This document shows positions 47,521-57,259 of a DNA stretch of 64,000 nucleotides, one piece after another. Positions within the stretch are counted from its first letter, which is position 1; the number at the start of each line of letters is the position of its first letter. A program made the translations under genes and the position numbers. Source of the stretch: UBA1268 sp965662195. Lineage in GTDB: Bacteria > Planctomycetota > Planctomycetia > Pirellulales > UBA1268. The stretch spans positions 1-64,000 of the forward strand of contig CBFIHA010000003.1 in assembly GCA_965662195.1 (NCBI GenBank). Direction: 5' to 3'. Under the pieces are notes generated by a model. The model saw only the letters and a list, made by a program, of their open reading frames with translations. It was not told where the DNA came from and did not search any database.

Positions 47521-50254
47521 CGCGGCGGTTCCCTCGAGAGAGCGTGTAGGCCAGCAGGTCGAGCACCTCCTGGTCGTTCAGCTGGTCGAGCAGCCCTGCC
47601 GGCATCAGCGACTGATTGGCGGTGAACATCTCGTCGATCTCATCCCGTTTCAGCACCACAAACTTGGTGGCGTCCTCGGGATCGGTGACGATGGTGAGCT
47701 CCTTTTCGTTCTCGCTGATGATCCTGCCGGTGTGCACCTTGCCGGCGGCCGTCTGGATGACATGGGCCTGGTACTGATCGCTGACCACCTTGCTCGGTTC
47801 AACAATCGCCTCGACCAGATCCTTCAGCTTGAACCGGCCGGCCGCCTGGGTCAGATCGGGGCCGGTTGCGCCGCCGTCGCCATCGAACCGGTGACAGACC
47901 ACGCAGCGAGCGGCAGCGAAGGCCCGCTTCCCGTGCTCAAAGTTCCGGCTGCCCTTGCCCATGCCCGCTTCGGCAGCTGTCAGCACCGACTCGACCGTCC
48001 ACTTGCGGCCGGGCCCTTCCGGCTGCGGCAGCGGTGGCGGGCTGTAGGGTTTGCGGGCCCCGAGGGTCTCGAGGGCCAGTTTTTCATTATCGTTCAGCCC
48101 AGCCAGGCTCTCGTTCTCAATGTTCAGCAGGAACTTGCGGTAGCTGTTGCCACCGGTCCAGCTCCGGGCTTGGTCGAGCCAGGTGAAGTAGCCCTTGCGG
48201 TCGTCGAGCGACCAGAGGTCTTTCTCGTTGACTGTCCGGAGCACGTAGGCGTAGTGGATCTGCAGCAGGTCGGTGCGGTTGTCGAGCGTGCCAGCAACGG
48301 CAGAGCCGTAGCGGTCATTCCGTTTAAGAAGACGCTTGAGGTCGGCCTCACTCGGCGCCAGGTTGGTCTCGCCGGAGGCTTCGTTCTTCGTCGCGAGCAG
48401 GCCGACCAGCTTTGAGACAATGCCCGGAGCCCGCACCGCCACGAGCAGGCTGGAGAGGGCCCGGTCGAGTTCCAGGTCGCCCGCCGGAAACAGCGGGGCG
48501 AATCTCGCCGCCAGCCTGGCCTTCACCTCGGCTGTCGGCTCACCGAGCCTGATCAGGGTGAGTTCGTAGGCCCGCACCAGGTCAAGCTGTCCAGCAGTAT
48601 CGAGGCTGACCGGATCGATCTGGTCAAGAGCAGCCAACACCGCGGCCTGGGCAGCCGGCTCGGCCTGCCGGGCGAGGCCAATCGCGCCGGTGATGATGGC
48701 TGCCGGTTCGCTCCGGCTGAGTACCTGCTGCTGCCACTGGGCGACCGGCTGATGCTCCAGCACGATCCGGGCCGCGTAGCGGATGAAGCGATCGGGGCTG
48801 CCAAGATGCTCCAGTGCCAGGGCAATGGCGGCAGTGGGGTCGGCCTGCAGTGCATGGAAGGCCTCCAGTTTTTGCCGCAGGGCCCGGTCGGCCGCACCGG
48901 CTGTGTTCCGGGCGTCAACCGGGTCGGTCGATTCGGTGCCGGTGTAGGTCACCCGATAGAGCTCACTCTGGCCGCCGCGGCCACCGACCGCGAAGTAAAA
49001 CGCACCGTCCTTGCCAATCGTCAGGTCGGTCAGCGGCAATGCGTTCCGCGACAGGAACTCTTCCTTTTGAGCGGTGTAGGTTGAGCCCGCCGGCGTCAGG
49101 TGAATGGCATAGATGGTGCCGAAGGTCCAGTCGCAGATATAGAAGGCCTGCTGGTACTTGGCGGGGATCTTGGCGCCGTAGCCAAAGGTAGCCCCGACCG
49201 GTGAACCGGGGCCGATGTCGACTGCCGCCGGCAGGCTGTCGGGGTAGCCGCCCGCCCACTTGGCCGTGCCGCTGCGCCAGCCGAGTTCACTGCCGCTGGT
49301 GGCATGGTTGACCCTGGTGGGCCGGTACCAGGGCATGCCGAAGTCCCACTCCATGTCGGCGTCGTAGGCAAAGAGTTCACCGTCGGCATTGAAGCCAAAG
49401 TCATACGGGTTGCGGTAGCCGGCACTCCAGAGTTCCCAGGTCTTGCCCTTGGGGTCAGTACTGACGACGAAGCCACCGGGGGCGAGTTTGCCGGTGGCGT
49501 GGCCGTTGCCGTCCCACATCCGGCGGATGATCTGGTCTTCGTCCCAGTTGGCCGGCAGCCGGCTGCTGCCGTCGCCGGACAGCTCGACCCGCCGCTGGTT
49601 CGGTCTGATGCCTGCCATCGTCTGCGGCTCGGTCAGGTTCTTGATACCGAAGGGGGGGGTGGTATGGTTGCCACAAATAATGAACAGCCGGGTGCCATCG
49701 GGTGAGAGCAGAATGTTGTGGGGGCCGTGTTCACCGCCTCCCTGGAAGGCTCGCAGTTGCTCGACCGCATCGAGCCGGTCATCGCTGTCGCTGTCGGTCA
49801 GGCGGTAGAGCCCGCTCCCGGTGCCGCCGTTGCAGACGACATACAGGCAATCGAACGCCCAGAGCATGCCCTGTGCGCCGGTGATGGCCGCCGGCACCTT
49901 CTCAACGATGGTCTCAGTCGAGCCGTCAGCCGCTGCGGGCGAGACCCGGACAAGTCCCTTCCCCTGCTGGTCACTGCAATAGAGCCGACCCTGAGGGTCG
50001 CTGGTGATTGACACCCACGAGCCGAGTTCCTCGCGGGGTACCACGAAGAGCCGTTCAACCTGGTAGCCCGGGAGGACATGGAAGGGCTGGCTGTCGGCGG
50101 CCGCCTGCGCGCCCGGCTCGACCGTCGGCATCAGTTCCCGCGGCTGCTGCCACTGCCGGGGCTCTTCTGCTTGTGCGACAGGTAGCTGGGCAGCCAGAAG
50201 CATCGCCAGCGGCAGAGCAAAACCAGCACGAACTAGAAGGCTTCGTGAGTCCAT
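47501..50254 (-). CDS. PVC-type propeller-HEAT protein with haem c (CxxCH)
   Basis: This 917-residue exported protein is of the family called membrane-bound dehydrogenase or PVC-type haem-binding CxxCH proteins. A signal peptide (LPLAMLLAAQLPVAQA) is followed by a soluble-dehydrogenase-like propeller (LGSWVSITSDPQGRLYCSDQQG, GEHGPHNILLSPDGTRLFI, SAGYRNPYDFGFNADGELFAYDADMEWDFG), a HEAT-like helical part (about 440-720), and a C-terminal haem c domain (RCVVCHRFDGDGGATGPDLT, CxxCH near residue 787). CGGAG is upstream of the ATG. With the PSCyt1 and DUF1501 genes downstream it forms the operon typical of these families. Likely electron-transfer role; substrate unknown. Confidence 0.92.
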   Translation of the reverse strand: MDSRSLLVRAGFALPLAMLLAAQLPVAQAEEPRQWQQPRELMPTVEPGAQAAADSQPFHVLPGYQVERLFVVPREELGSWVSITSDPQGRLYCSDQQGKGLVRVSPAAADGSTETIVEKVPAAITGAQGMLWAFDCLYVVCNGGTGSGLYRLTDSDSDDRLDAVEQLRAFQGGGEHGPHNILLSPDGTRLFIICGNHTTPPFGIKNLTEPQTMAGIRPNQRRVELSGDGSSRLPANWDEDQIIRRMWDGNGHATGKLAPGGFVVSTDPKGKTWELWSAGYRNPYDFGFNADGELFAYDADMEWDFGMPWYRPTRVNHATSGSELGWRSGTAKWAGGYPDSLPAAVDIGPGSPVGATFGYGAKIPAKYQQAFYICDWTFGTIYAIHLTPAGSTYTAQKEEFLSRNALPLTDLTIGKDGAFYFAVGGRGGQSELYRVTYTGTESTDPVDARNTAGAADRALRQKLEAFHALQADPTAAIALALEHLGSPDRFIRYAARIVLEHQPVAQWQQQVLSRSEPAAIITGAIGLARQAEPAAQAAVLAALDQIDPVSLDTAGQLDLVRAYELTLIRLGEPTAEVKARLAARFAPLFPAGDLELDRALSSLLVAVRAPGIVSKLVGLLATKNEASGETNLAPSEADLKRLLKRNDRYGSAVAGTLDNRTDLLQIHYAYVLRTVNEKDLWSLDDRKGYFTWLDQARSWTGGNSYRKFLLNIENESLAGLNDNEKLALETLGARKPYSPPPLPQPEGPGRKWTVESVLTAAEAGMGKGSRNFEHGKRAFAAARCVVCHRFDGDGGATGPDLTQAAGRFKLKDLVEAIVEPSKVVSDQYQAHVIQTAAGKVHTGRIISENEKELTIVTDPEDATKFVVLKRDEIDEMFTANQSLMPAGLLDQLNDQEVLDLLAYTLSRGNRRDGRFKR

Positions 50255-50508
50255 CGAGTTTCTCCGATAAAAGAACAGCGATCGTCGAAAGAGCCTGCCG
50301 CCGCGACAGAATTGTCTATTTCAAGGAGGCATTAGTCGCAGTGTTTCTCTGCAATCAATTGCTTTTTACTCGTCGTCTTACAAATCATCGTAGATCGCAC
50401 GAACGACAACTCCAACCGAGATTGGCGAGAAGACTGGTTTCGGTCAGGCTGCTGACCGGAACCAAACGCCGCGGAAGAACTGCCGCCCTGGTCTCGACGG
50501 AGCAATTT

Positions 50509-51870
50509 TCATGGCTGGTAAAGAATGGCGGTTGGTGCGGACTTAAGGCCCACTGTGTTGACCGCAACGACGCCATAACGCCTGCCAGCAGTTGGCTTTG
50601 GGAGGGTGAAAGCCATCTCGGCCAGCGGCTGGGTCGGGGTGTCGCTGTAGAGCAGATTTTGAAACAGCGGCCGTCCGAAGTGGTTCTGGGGCTGCTTCGG
50701 CACCTGCGCGATGACCAGGCCATCTTGCTCAATCACAAAGGCCGCCAGTCCGCTTTCAAGATCGGCGGTGCAGGACCAGCAGAGTTGCCCCCCTTCGATC
50801 CGCACGTTGGTTGGGCTCGGTGGTGGCGTGGTGTCAGGGATCGCGGTGTCCTTCACATAGTGCGTCCAGGCCGCGGCAATCTGTTCGTTCGGCAGCCAGG
50901 CGAGCGTCTCAGCCCGGCCCTCAGCCTCAGCGGCGGGCCAGGCTGTGAAACCGGCCACCTCGGCGAGCCAGGCAGCGGCCGTGGGCATCGGCCGGAGCGG
51001 ATCGCCCGTCCGGTCGGGCAGCCGAGCGGCAAGGCAGGCGTCGAGCCAGAGGATGGCGAGGTACCGCTGGTTGCCGCACTCGTGGCTGGTGAGCGGATCG
51101 ACTGCCACACCGAGCAGGCCGCCACGGCCACGAACCGCCTGGATGAATTGCTGATTGGCCGGCCAGACACCGGCAAAGCGACCTTCCTTTAGCGTGACCC
51201 CTTCCTTGGTGCCGGGATTACACATCAGCGGTACCGCGAGGGCGGCCTCCGGCAGGGCATGTGGCTTGATCCGGGACCGGTCCGGATTTGCCGTGAACAG
51301 CGGCACCCCCGACCGCAGCCAGGCCGCCACGGTTCGTTCGGGGAACAACAGCGTCATGCCACCTGCCCAGTGGCCGCCGCCACTGTGCCCCCAGAGTGCC
51401 CAGGGGACTGTCGCCAACTCCGGATGCCCGCTTGCTTTCCCGAGATCGGCCAGGGCCCGCCGGAAGGTTTTGGCCGAGCCGTTCCGTGGATCGCACCACA
51501 TCTGGCAGTCCGCCTTCTGTGGCTGCTCGTAAGCCGGCGCCAGCAGCGCACAGTCGTGCCGCCGGGCCAGGGCCTGCCAATGCAGGTCGTACGCACCGGT
51601 CAGTCCGGACGAACACGAGCCCTCGCCGCAGCCATGCTGATGGACCACCAGCCCGCGAAGCTGCTTCACCCCGGGGGGAATCCAGATGGTGTAATTGACC
51701 GAAAAGATCAACTCATCGGGCTGCGTGGACGCCTCGTAACGGACCCGGTAATACGGTGGTTCAGCCGCGGGAAAGACATCATAGGGTGGCGCTTGGGCCA
51801 GCAGGGGTGGCGACAGGAGCAGCATCACCGCAACGAGCGGCAAACGCGGACGGATTGAAAGGGAGCGCAT
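50509..51870 (-). CDS. Secreted alpha/beta hydrolase
   Basis: This 453-residue protein has a signal peptide (LVAVMLLLSPPLLAQ). An alpha/beta-hydrolase domain shows the oxyanion region GLVVHQHGCGEG and the nucleophile elbow WGHSGGGHWA (Gly-His-Ser-Gly-Gly), so it is likely a serine esterase or peptidase. The C-terminal 100 residues begin DTTPPPSPTNVRIEGGQLCW and look like a fibronectin-III-type sandwich. Last gene of a three-gene operon with phoD and the SOUL gene (27 bases from the latter). Ligand cannot be inferred. Confidence 0.78.
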   Translation of the reverse strand: MRSLSIRPRLPLVAVMLLLSPPLLAQAPPYDVFPAAEPPYYRVRYEASTQPDELIFSVNYTIWIPPGVKQLRGLVVHQHGCGEGSCSSGLTGAYDLHWQALARRHDCALLAPAYEQPQKADCQMWCDPRNGSAKTFRRALADLGKASGHPELATVPWALWGHSGGGHWAGGMTLLFPERTVAAWLRSGVPLFTANPDRSRIKPHALPEAALAVPLMCNPGTKEGVTLKEGRFAGVWPANQQFIQAVRGRGGLLGVAVDPLTSHECGNQRYLAILWLDACLAARLPDRTGDPLRPMPTAAAWLAEVAGFTAWPAAEAEGRAETLAWLPNEQIAAAWTHYVKDTAIPDTTPPPSPTNVRIEGGQLCWSCTADLESGLAAFVIEQDGLVIAQVPKQPQNHFGRPLFQNLLYSDTPTQPLAEMAFTLPKPTAGRRYGVVAVNTVGLKSAPTAILYQP

Positions 51871-51897
51871 CAGGCTGAAATTCTTTTCGGGAGGAGT

Positions 51898-52557
51898 TCA
51901 GTCATTTCCACCGGCGGGGCTGATCGGAATCTGCACCTCCGAAAACTTCATGAAGCCCGGCACCATCGGGCTGTTGTAGCCGAGGGTGCGCGGGCTACCG
52001 GCCGCCTGCCACTCGGGGTGTTTGGCCAGCCAGGCGGTCAGTTTTTCATAGCCCTGCACAAAGGTCTTCTTGCCGTAGCTGCCCCGCAGGCCGACGGACA
52101 CCACCTTCAGTGCGGGAATGTCCTCGACCATCACGCTGGCATCCTCGGGATCGGCTCCGGCCTCACCGAGGGTCGGCTCACGGTAGAGGAAGGCCATTGC
52201 GTTTGGCTCACCGGCCGGCTTGCCGCCCGCCTCGGCAACCGCCTTTTCTCCACCCCACGACATCTCAACGGGCGCCGTCATGGCGATGTCGTTGCGTTTG
52301 ATGTGGTTGAACAGCTTCCAGAACATGCCGTCGGTGCCGCTGTCTGACCGCACCCGGGCCAGCCGATGGGCCGGATAGGTCTTGATCACCACCTCATCGA
52401 CCGGCCCGGCGGCCGGGTAGCCCTGCGGCAGATTGGCTTCAGAGACCAACCACGGCTTGTCGTTGGCGGTTGCTGCAGGTTCGGCGGCACCGGCCTCTGC
52501 GGCAGTGAGGCCAAGCAAGGCCAAGAATGAGCAGCATCGTGTTGACCAGCGGTTCAT
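51898..52557 (-). CDS. SOUL haem-binding family protein, secreted
   Basis: This 219-residue protein has a signal peptide (CCSFLALLGLTAAEAGA) and a SOUL/HBP domain: VVIKTYPAHRLARVRSD, FWKLFNHIKRNDIAMTAPVEMSW, VEDIPALKVVSVGLRGSYGKKTFVQGYEKLTAWLAKHP and PRTLGYNSPMVPGFMKFSEVQIPI. SOUL proteins bind haem or porphyrin in other organisms. GGAAG lies just ahead of ATG 52557, which removes a longer unmatched extension. It starts 11 bases after the phoD stop. Confidence 0.86.
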   Translation of the reverse strand: MNRWSTRCCSFLALLGLTAAEAGAAEPAATANDKPWLVSEANLPQGYPAAGPVDEVVIKTYPAHRLARVRSDSGTDGMFWKLFNHIKRNDIAMTAPVEMSWGGEKAVAEAGGKPAGEPNAMAFLYREPTLGEAGADPEDASVMVEDIPALKVVSVGLRGSYGKKTFVQGYEKLTAWLAKHPEWQAAGSPRTLGYNSPMVPGFMKFSEVQIPISPAGGND

Positions 52558-52568
52558 GGGGCTTCCTT

Positions 52569-54341
52569 TCAGCGAGTGTGCGGCGGACTCTCCAGCGGTA
52601 CGGTGACGGGCCAGCCCGGGAATTGTAGGGGCTTGCCGTCGGGGCCGAGGCTGGCAAATCGGGGAAAGCATTCGAAGGTGACAGTCTGGGCAGACAAGTC
52701 AAAGCGGGCCATGCCATAGCCGTCGGCCCGCTGCCTCTCATCGCTGGTGTCGGCCGGATTGGCGTAGGCCACCATCGTGATCTTGTTGCCCAGGCCATCC
52801 TCAAAGTCACCGGTCCAGGGCAGGGGACTGCCGGGCACCGGGTTGGGGCCTGGCCGTTCATCCTCCGGATGCCACCAGCGGCCATAAATCGTATTGACCA
52901 GCGCCGGTGAGGTGAATGACCAGGGCCCGTCGCGGTAGTCATCGACGCCGTGCTGCACCACGACGGCCAGATGCTGATCACCGCAGAGGTGCACCGCCCC
53001 GGCCCGCTTCAAGATTCGCAGTGCCGCATTGCGGCCAGCCTGCGGCCAGCCGTTGCAGTCGAGATCGGCCAGCAGGCGGTTGCCCGGATTGCCATGCAGA
53101 TGCACCGCGCCGCAGAACGCGGTCTGTGACAGGGCACATTTGGCCCGCACGCCCCGCCACTGGTCAGCCCAGGAACTGAGCCAGGCGAGCTGCCGCTTCC
53201 CGAGCAGTTCGAGACCAGGCAGGTCGATGGCTGCCCGGTCATAACTCGGATCGACGATGTGATCGGGCCGGGGGCCCATCTGGGGAATCGTGCCGTCCGG
53301 GCCCGTCTTGAACTTGCGGTCTTCCAGAATGGCAAAGTCGATCCCGCCGACGATGAGCCGAGTGAAATAGACACCAATGCCTCCTTTGATCGGTGCCGGG
53401 TCGACCGGGTCGGGCAGATGGGCCGTCTGCTGCCGCTGGACCATGTTGACGTAGCTGGCCGGATAGAAATAGCCACCACTGGCCCCGGCTGGGTTGGTTG
53501 CCCGGCCACCGCCGTTGCCCCAGAGGTTGGCCTGTCCGACGTCGTGGTCGTCGGGAATGGTGACCGTCGGCCGGTCGCGGATGACGTCGCGGAACTGGAG
53601 GCCGAACTCGATCCAGCCGACTGTGTGCTCGGTGTGACGGTAGGTCTGGTCACCGGCGAAAAAGAGCAGATCGGGGTCGGCTGCCCGCAGGCCATCGATC
53701 AGTTCCTGCCGTTGGCCGGGTGTTCGTGACGAGTTGCAGGACAAGACGGCGACCGCGATCTCGGGCTTGCCGGTCGGATCGGGCCTGATGGTGCCGGTGA
53801 ACATCGCCCGCTCACCGTGCCGCACGCGGTAGGGTACGGTCTGGGTGGCATCCCAGTTTTCGATGCGGAAGCTGGCGTCCCAGCCGGGGTACTGAATGGC
53901 AGCCCGGGCAAGCTCTTGCCAGCCATCGCCCCGATCGACCTCCAGCCGCACGTCAGCTGCCTCGCCCGGCTTGAGTGGAAAGAGCTGGGCAGACAGTTTG
54001 AGGGTTGCCTGCTCGGGATCACCCGGCGGCACAGTGAGCGTGTAGAGAGCAAAGGCAATCACGTCGTCACGGGGGACGTCAAGCAAGAAGGGCACGGCCG
54101 GACCGCGGCGTGTCTTCTGCTGTTGCGGGCCTGCCTGCTGGGCCGCCTTGGCCGCTGCAGGTGAGGCCGATCGCTTGGTCCACCACTGGCCCGTGGCCCA
54201 CCCATCGAGATTGGGGAAGTCGGCACCGAAGGGCTGAGGATCAAGGGCTCCTGGCACGACAGCTTCGCCGGCCCGGCTGGCTGAACTGCTGGAAAACACC
54301 AGCACCAGTAACACGAAACCAAGCAAACGGCTGCAGGACAT
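52569..54341 (-). CDS. PhoD-type metallophosphatase, secreted
   Basis: This 590-residue enzyme belongs to the PhoD (alkaline phosphatase D) group. After a signal peptide (GFVLLVLVFSSSSASRA) and a long N-terminal sandwich region, the metallophosphatase motifs appear: VLSCNSS, LLFFAGDQTYRHTE (Asp-Gln in place of the usual GD.IY), PDDHDVGQANLWG, and the late CGDQHLAVVV metal histidine. It may cleave phosphate mono- or diesters. AAAGGAG supports ATG 54341. First gene of the operon, divergent from the sulfatase-PQQ gene by 185 bases. Confidence 0.85.
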   Translation of the reverse strand: MSCSRLLGFVLLVLVFSSSSASRAGEAVVPGALDPQPFGADFPNLDGWATGQWWTKRSASPAAAKAAQQAGPQQQKTRRGPAVPFLLDVPRDDVIAFALYTLTVPPGDPEQATLKLSAQLFPLKPGEAADVRLEVDRGDGWQELARAAIQYPGWDASFRIENWDATQTVPYRVRHGERAMFTGTIRPDPTGKPEIAVAVLSCNSSRTPGQRQELIDGLRAADPDLLFFAGDQTYRHTEHTVGWIEFGLQFRDVIRDRPTVTIPDDHDVGQANLWGNGGGRATNPAGASGGYFYPASYVNMVQRQQTAHLPDPVDPAPIKGGIGVYFTRLIVGGIDFAILEDRKFKTGPDGTIPQMGPRPDHIVDPSYDRAAIDLPGLELLGKRQLAWLSSWADQWRGVRAKCALSQTAFCGAVHLHGNPGNRLLADLDCNGWPQAGRNAALRILKRAGAVHLCGDQHLAVVVQHGVDDYRDGPWSFTSPALVNTIYGRWWHPEDERPGPNPVPGSPLPWTGDFEDGLGNKITMVAYANPADTSDERQRADGYGMARFDLSAQTVTFECFPRFASLGPDGKPLQFPGWPVTVPLESPPHTR

Positions 54342-54526
54342 CGATCAATGCTCCTTTGGATGAACTCGATATAAGAGCCGACAGGTCACGGACATTTCGA
54401 ATCGCTCAGGGCCGTGACTCTGCGGTGCCGTGCATACCGACCTGATTGCGTTATAAAGGTTTCTCGCCACCGCTGCTTATTCAGCAGCCTGGTCCACTCA
54501 CCATTCGTTCAGGGGTCTTCGTTGCC

Positions 54527-57259
54527 ATGACGTGCCGTGTTGGGTTTCGCTTGATGCGCCTTGGGGCTGGCCGGCTCGCTGCTTGTTTCCTGCTCGTTGC
54601 TCTGGTGCTGCCCGCGCGGGCAGCTGTCGCCGCGAAGCCCGCCCGGCCCAACGTCGTGCTGATTCTCTCCGATGACCAGCACTGGCAGGACTATGCGTTT
54701 CTGGGCCATGAGCACTTGCGAACGCCAGCCCTTGACCGGCTCGCAGCTGAAAGCCTGGTCTTCACCCGCGGCTATGTGCCCAGCAGCCTCTGCTGCCCCA
54801 GCCTCGCCTCCCTGATCACCGGCCACTATCCGCACGAGCATCTGATCACTGGCAACGACCCGCCCGAGCAGCCGGGGCTGCCGCGGCGATCACCAGCCGG
54901 GAAGAAGCTGTTCGCCGAGGGCCGCGAGGAGATGAACCGGCGGCTGGAGCGCTGGCCGACCCTGCCCAAGCTGCTCGGTACCCACGGCTACAAGAGCCTG
55001 CAGACCGGTAAGTGGTGGCAGGGGCACTACTCGCGCGGTGGGTTTGATGAGGGGATGACCAAGGGCTCGCGGCATGGTGATGAAGGCCTCGACATCGGCC
55101 GCAAGACGATGCAGCCGGTCTACGACTTCATTGATCGCCAGCGTCAGGCCGATCAGCCCTTCTTTGTCTGGTATGCCCCCATGCTGCCGCACGATCCGCA
55201 TGATCCTGGCAAGGAACTCGTGGCCCACTACCAGTCCAAGACAGACAGCGTCCACGTGGCCCGCTACTGGGGCAACGTCGAGCGGTTTGACCAGACAGTT
55301 GGCGATCTGCTTGAGCATCTCGACGACAACGGGCTGTCGGAAAATACGCTGGTCGTCTATGTCTGTGACAACGGCTGGATCACTGACCCGGAGCAGGGCA
55401 GCTTTGCCGGCAAGTCAAAGCTCTCGCCCTATGACGGTGGCCTGCGAACGCCGATCATGCTGCGGCAGCCGGGGCAAATTAAGCCGGGCCGTAGTGAGGC
55501 GCTGGCCAGCTCACTCGATCTGCTGCCGACGATCCTGACAAGCTGCCAGATCGATCCCCCGGCCGATTTACCGGGCATTAATCTGCTCGATACCCAGGCG
55601 GTTGCCGCCCGCAAACAGCTCTTCGGCGGCTGTTATCAGCACACGCTGGTCGATCTCGATGAGCCGGGCCGCAGCCTGCTTTGGCGGTGGACCGTGAAGG
55701 ACATGCCGTCGGGGGAAACCTGGAAACTGATCGAGCCAGTGACTGCTGGAGTGGCTGGCCCGCATGCACTGCCTGCCTATGAAGCCCGGCGGGCCGATCC
55801 GGTCTCAAAGGCACGGTTCAAGGCCGGGGAGATCGAACTTTTTAATGTGGCGGCCGATCCCGATGAAACCAACAACCTGGCTGCGGCCCATCCTGATGTC
55901 GTGAAGAACCTGCGGGCCGAACTCGATCGCTGGTGGAAGCCCCAGGCTCCGGCTGCGGCGAAGGCTGCTGCTGTGCCCCGGCGGCTCAAGGTCTTGCCGG
56001 TGGCCGCCCGCCGGACGCTGTCCGCCTGGCCGAACTGGCGGGGGCCGCTCCTGGACGGGGTGGCAACAGGGGCTGGCTATGCCAGCTCATGGAGCCCGAC
56101 GGAAAATGTCCGCTGGAAGGTGACCCTGCCGGGACTGGGGGCGAGTACGCCGGTGGTCTGGGGCGACCGGCTGGTGCTCACCTGCGGTATCGATGGCCGC
56201 GACGGGGTGCTCTGCCTTGATCGCGCGGGCAAGGAGGTCTGGCGGCAGCAGCTCGGGGAGGTCCGCCCCGGCAAGCACAAGAAGGCGACCGGCTGTAACT
56301 CCTCGCCAGTCACTGATGGCGAGCATGTCTGGGTCTATTTTAAGAGTGGCGAACTGGCCTGCCTGAAGCTGGCCGACGGCGGCGTTGTCTGGAAGACCAA
56401 CCTGCAGGACCGCTTTGGCGAGGACACGCTCTGGTGGGACCTTGGCACCTCGCCGGTGCTGACTGCCAAGGCGGTGGTGGTTGCCGTCATGCAGACCGGC
56501 CCGAGCTATCTGGCCGCCTTCGACCGGCTCACAGGCGAGCTGCTCTGGAAGCACGACCGGATGCTTGACGCCCCGGAAGAGGCGGCCCAGAGCTACTCGA
56601 CGCCAGTCGTGGTTGCGGGTAACCCAGCCTGGCAGGAACCGGCTGAGCTGCTCGTTGTCCTCGGGGCTGATCATGTCACCGCCCACGATGCCGCTGACGG
56701 CCGCGAGCTCTGGCGGGTCGGTGGCCTCAACCCGACCAGCCACAAATATTTTCGGTCGATCGCCTCGCCGGTCGTGGCGGGGGAGTATGTGATCGCCCCT
56801 TATGCCCGCGGCAAGAGTGTGACGGCAATCCGAAGAGGGGGTAGCGGTGATGTGACCGCCACGCACATCGCCTGGACGCGGGAGCCGCTCGGGGCCGATG
56901 TGCCGACGCCGGCGATGAAGGACGGCTGCCTGGTCATCTGCGGTGACAAGGGCGAGGTTTCCTGTCTCGAGGTGGCCAGCGGCAAAACCCGCTGGGAAGG
57001 CCAGCTGCCCAAGAACCGCAACGCCTACAGCGCATCCCCGGTGATCGTCGATGGCCGGGTGATTCTCACCCGCGAGGATGGCCATTCCTGGCTGCTGGCC
57101 TGGCCGGCTGACGTGGCCGAGCCGGCGTTCACGGTCGTGGGTGAGGGCAGCGTCGACGAGATGACGGTGGCAACTCCTGTCTGCGTCGATGGGGAGATCT
57201 TTCTGCGGACGCACGATTCACTCTGGTGCATTCACGATTCCAGCGGAGAACCTCGATGA
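54527..57259 (+). CDS. Sulfatase fused to PQQ beta-propeller
   Basis: This 910-residue exported protein combines an N-terminal sulfatase domain (about 40-475) with a PQQ-type propeller (about 505-910). The sulfatase part has the metal motif LSDDQHWQDYAFLG, GKWW and CDNGWI. The signature reads C89-C90-P91-S92-L93 instead of CxPSR, so the Arg next to the formylglycine is Leu; I recall similar variants among planctomycete sulfatases, but activity is uncertain. The propeller has WPNWRGPLLDG, VLCLDRAGKEVWRQ, LACLKLADGGVVWKTN and others. A signal (LAACFLLVALVLPARAAVA) leads. ATG 54527 is preferred over TTG 54446. Stop overlaps the ThuA start. Confidence 0.88.
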   Translation: MTCRVGFRLMRLGAGRLAACFLLVALVLPARAAVAAKPARPNVVLILSDDQHWQDYAFLGHEHLRTPALDRLAAESLVFTRGYVPSSLCCPSLASLITGHYPHEHLITGNDPPEQPGLPRRSPAGKKLFAEGREEMNRRLERWPTLPKLLGTHGYKSLQTGKWWQGHYSRGGFDEGMTKGSRHGDEGLDIGRKTMQPVYDFIDRQRQADQPFFVWYAPMLPHDPHDPGKELVAHYQSKTDSVHVARYWGNVERFDQTVGDLLEHLDDNGLSENTLVVYVCDNGWITDPEQGSFAGKSKLSPYDGGLRTPIMLRQPGQIKPGRSEALASSLDLLPTILTSCQIDPPADLPGINLLDTQAVAARKQLFGGCYQHTLVDLDEPGRSLLWRWTVKDMPSGETWKLIEPVTAGVAGPHALPAYEARRADPVSKARFKAGEIELFNVAADPDETNNLAAAHPDVVKNLRAELDRWWKPQAPAAAKAAAVPRRLKVLPVAARRTLSAWPNWRGPLLDGVATGAGYASSWSPTENVRWKVTLPGLGASTPVVWGDRLVLTCGIDGRDGVLCLDRAGKEVWRQQLGEVRPGKHKKATGCNSSPVTDGEHVWVYFKSGELACLKLADGGVVWKTNLQDRFGEDTLWWDLGTSPVLTAKAVVVAVMQTGPSYLAAFDRLTGELLWKHDRMLDAPEEAAQSYSTPVVVAGNPAWQEPAELLVVLGADHVTAHDAADGRELWRVGGLNPTSHKYFRSIASPVVAGEYVIAPYARGKSVTAIRRGGSGDVTATHIAWTREPLGADVPTPAMKDGCLVICGDKGEVSCLEVASGKTRWEGQLPKNRNAYSASPVIVDGRVILTREDGHSWLLAWPADVAEPAFTVVGEGSVDEMTVATPVCVDGEIFLRTHDSLWCIHDSSGEPR

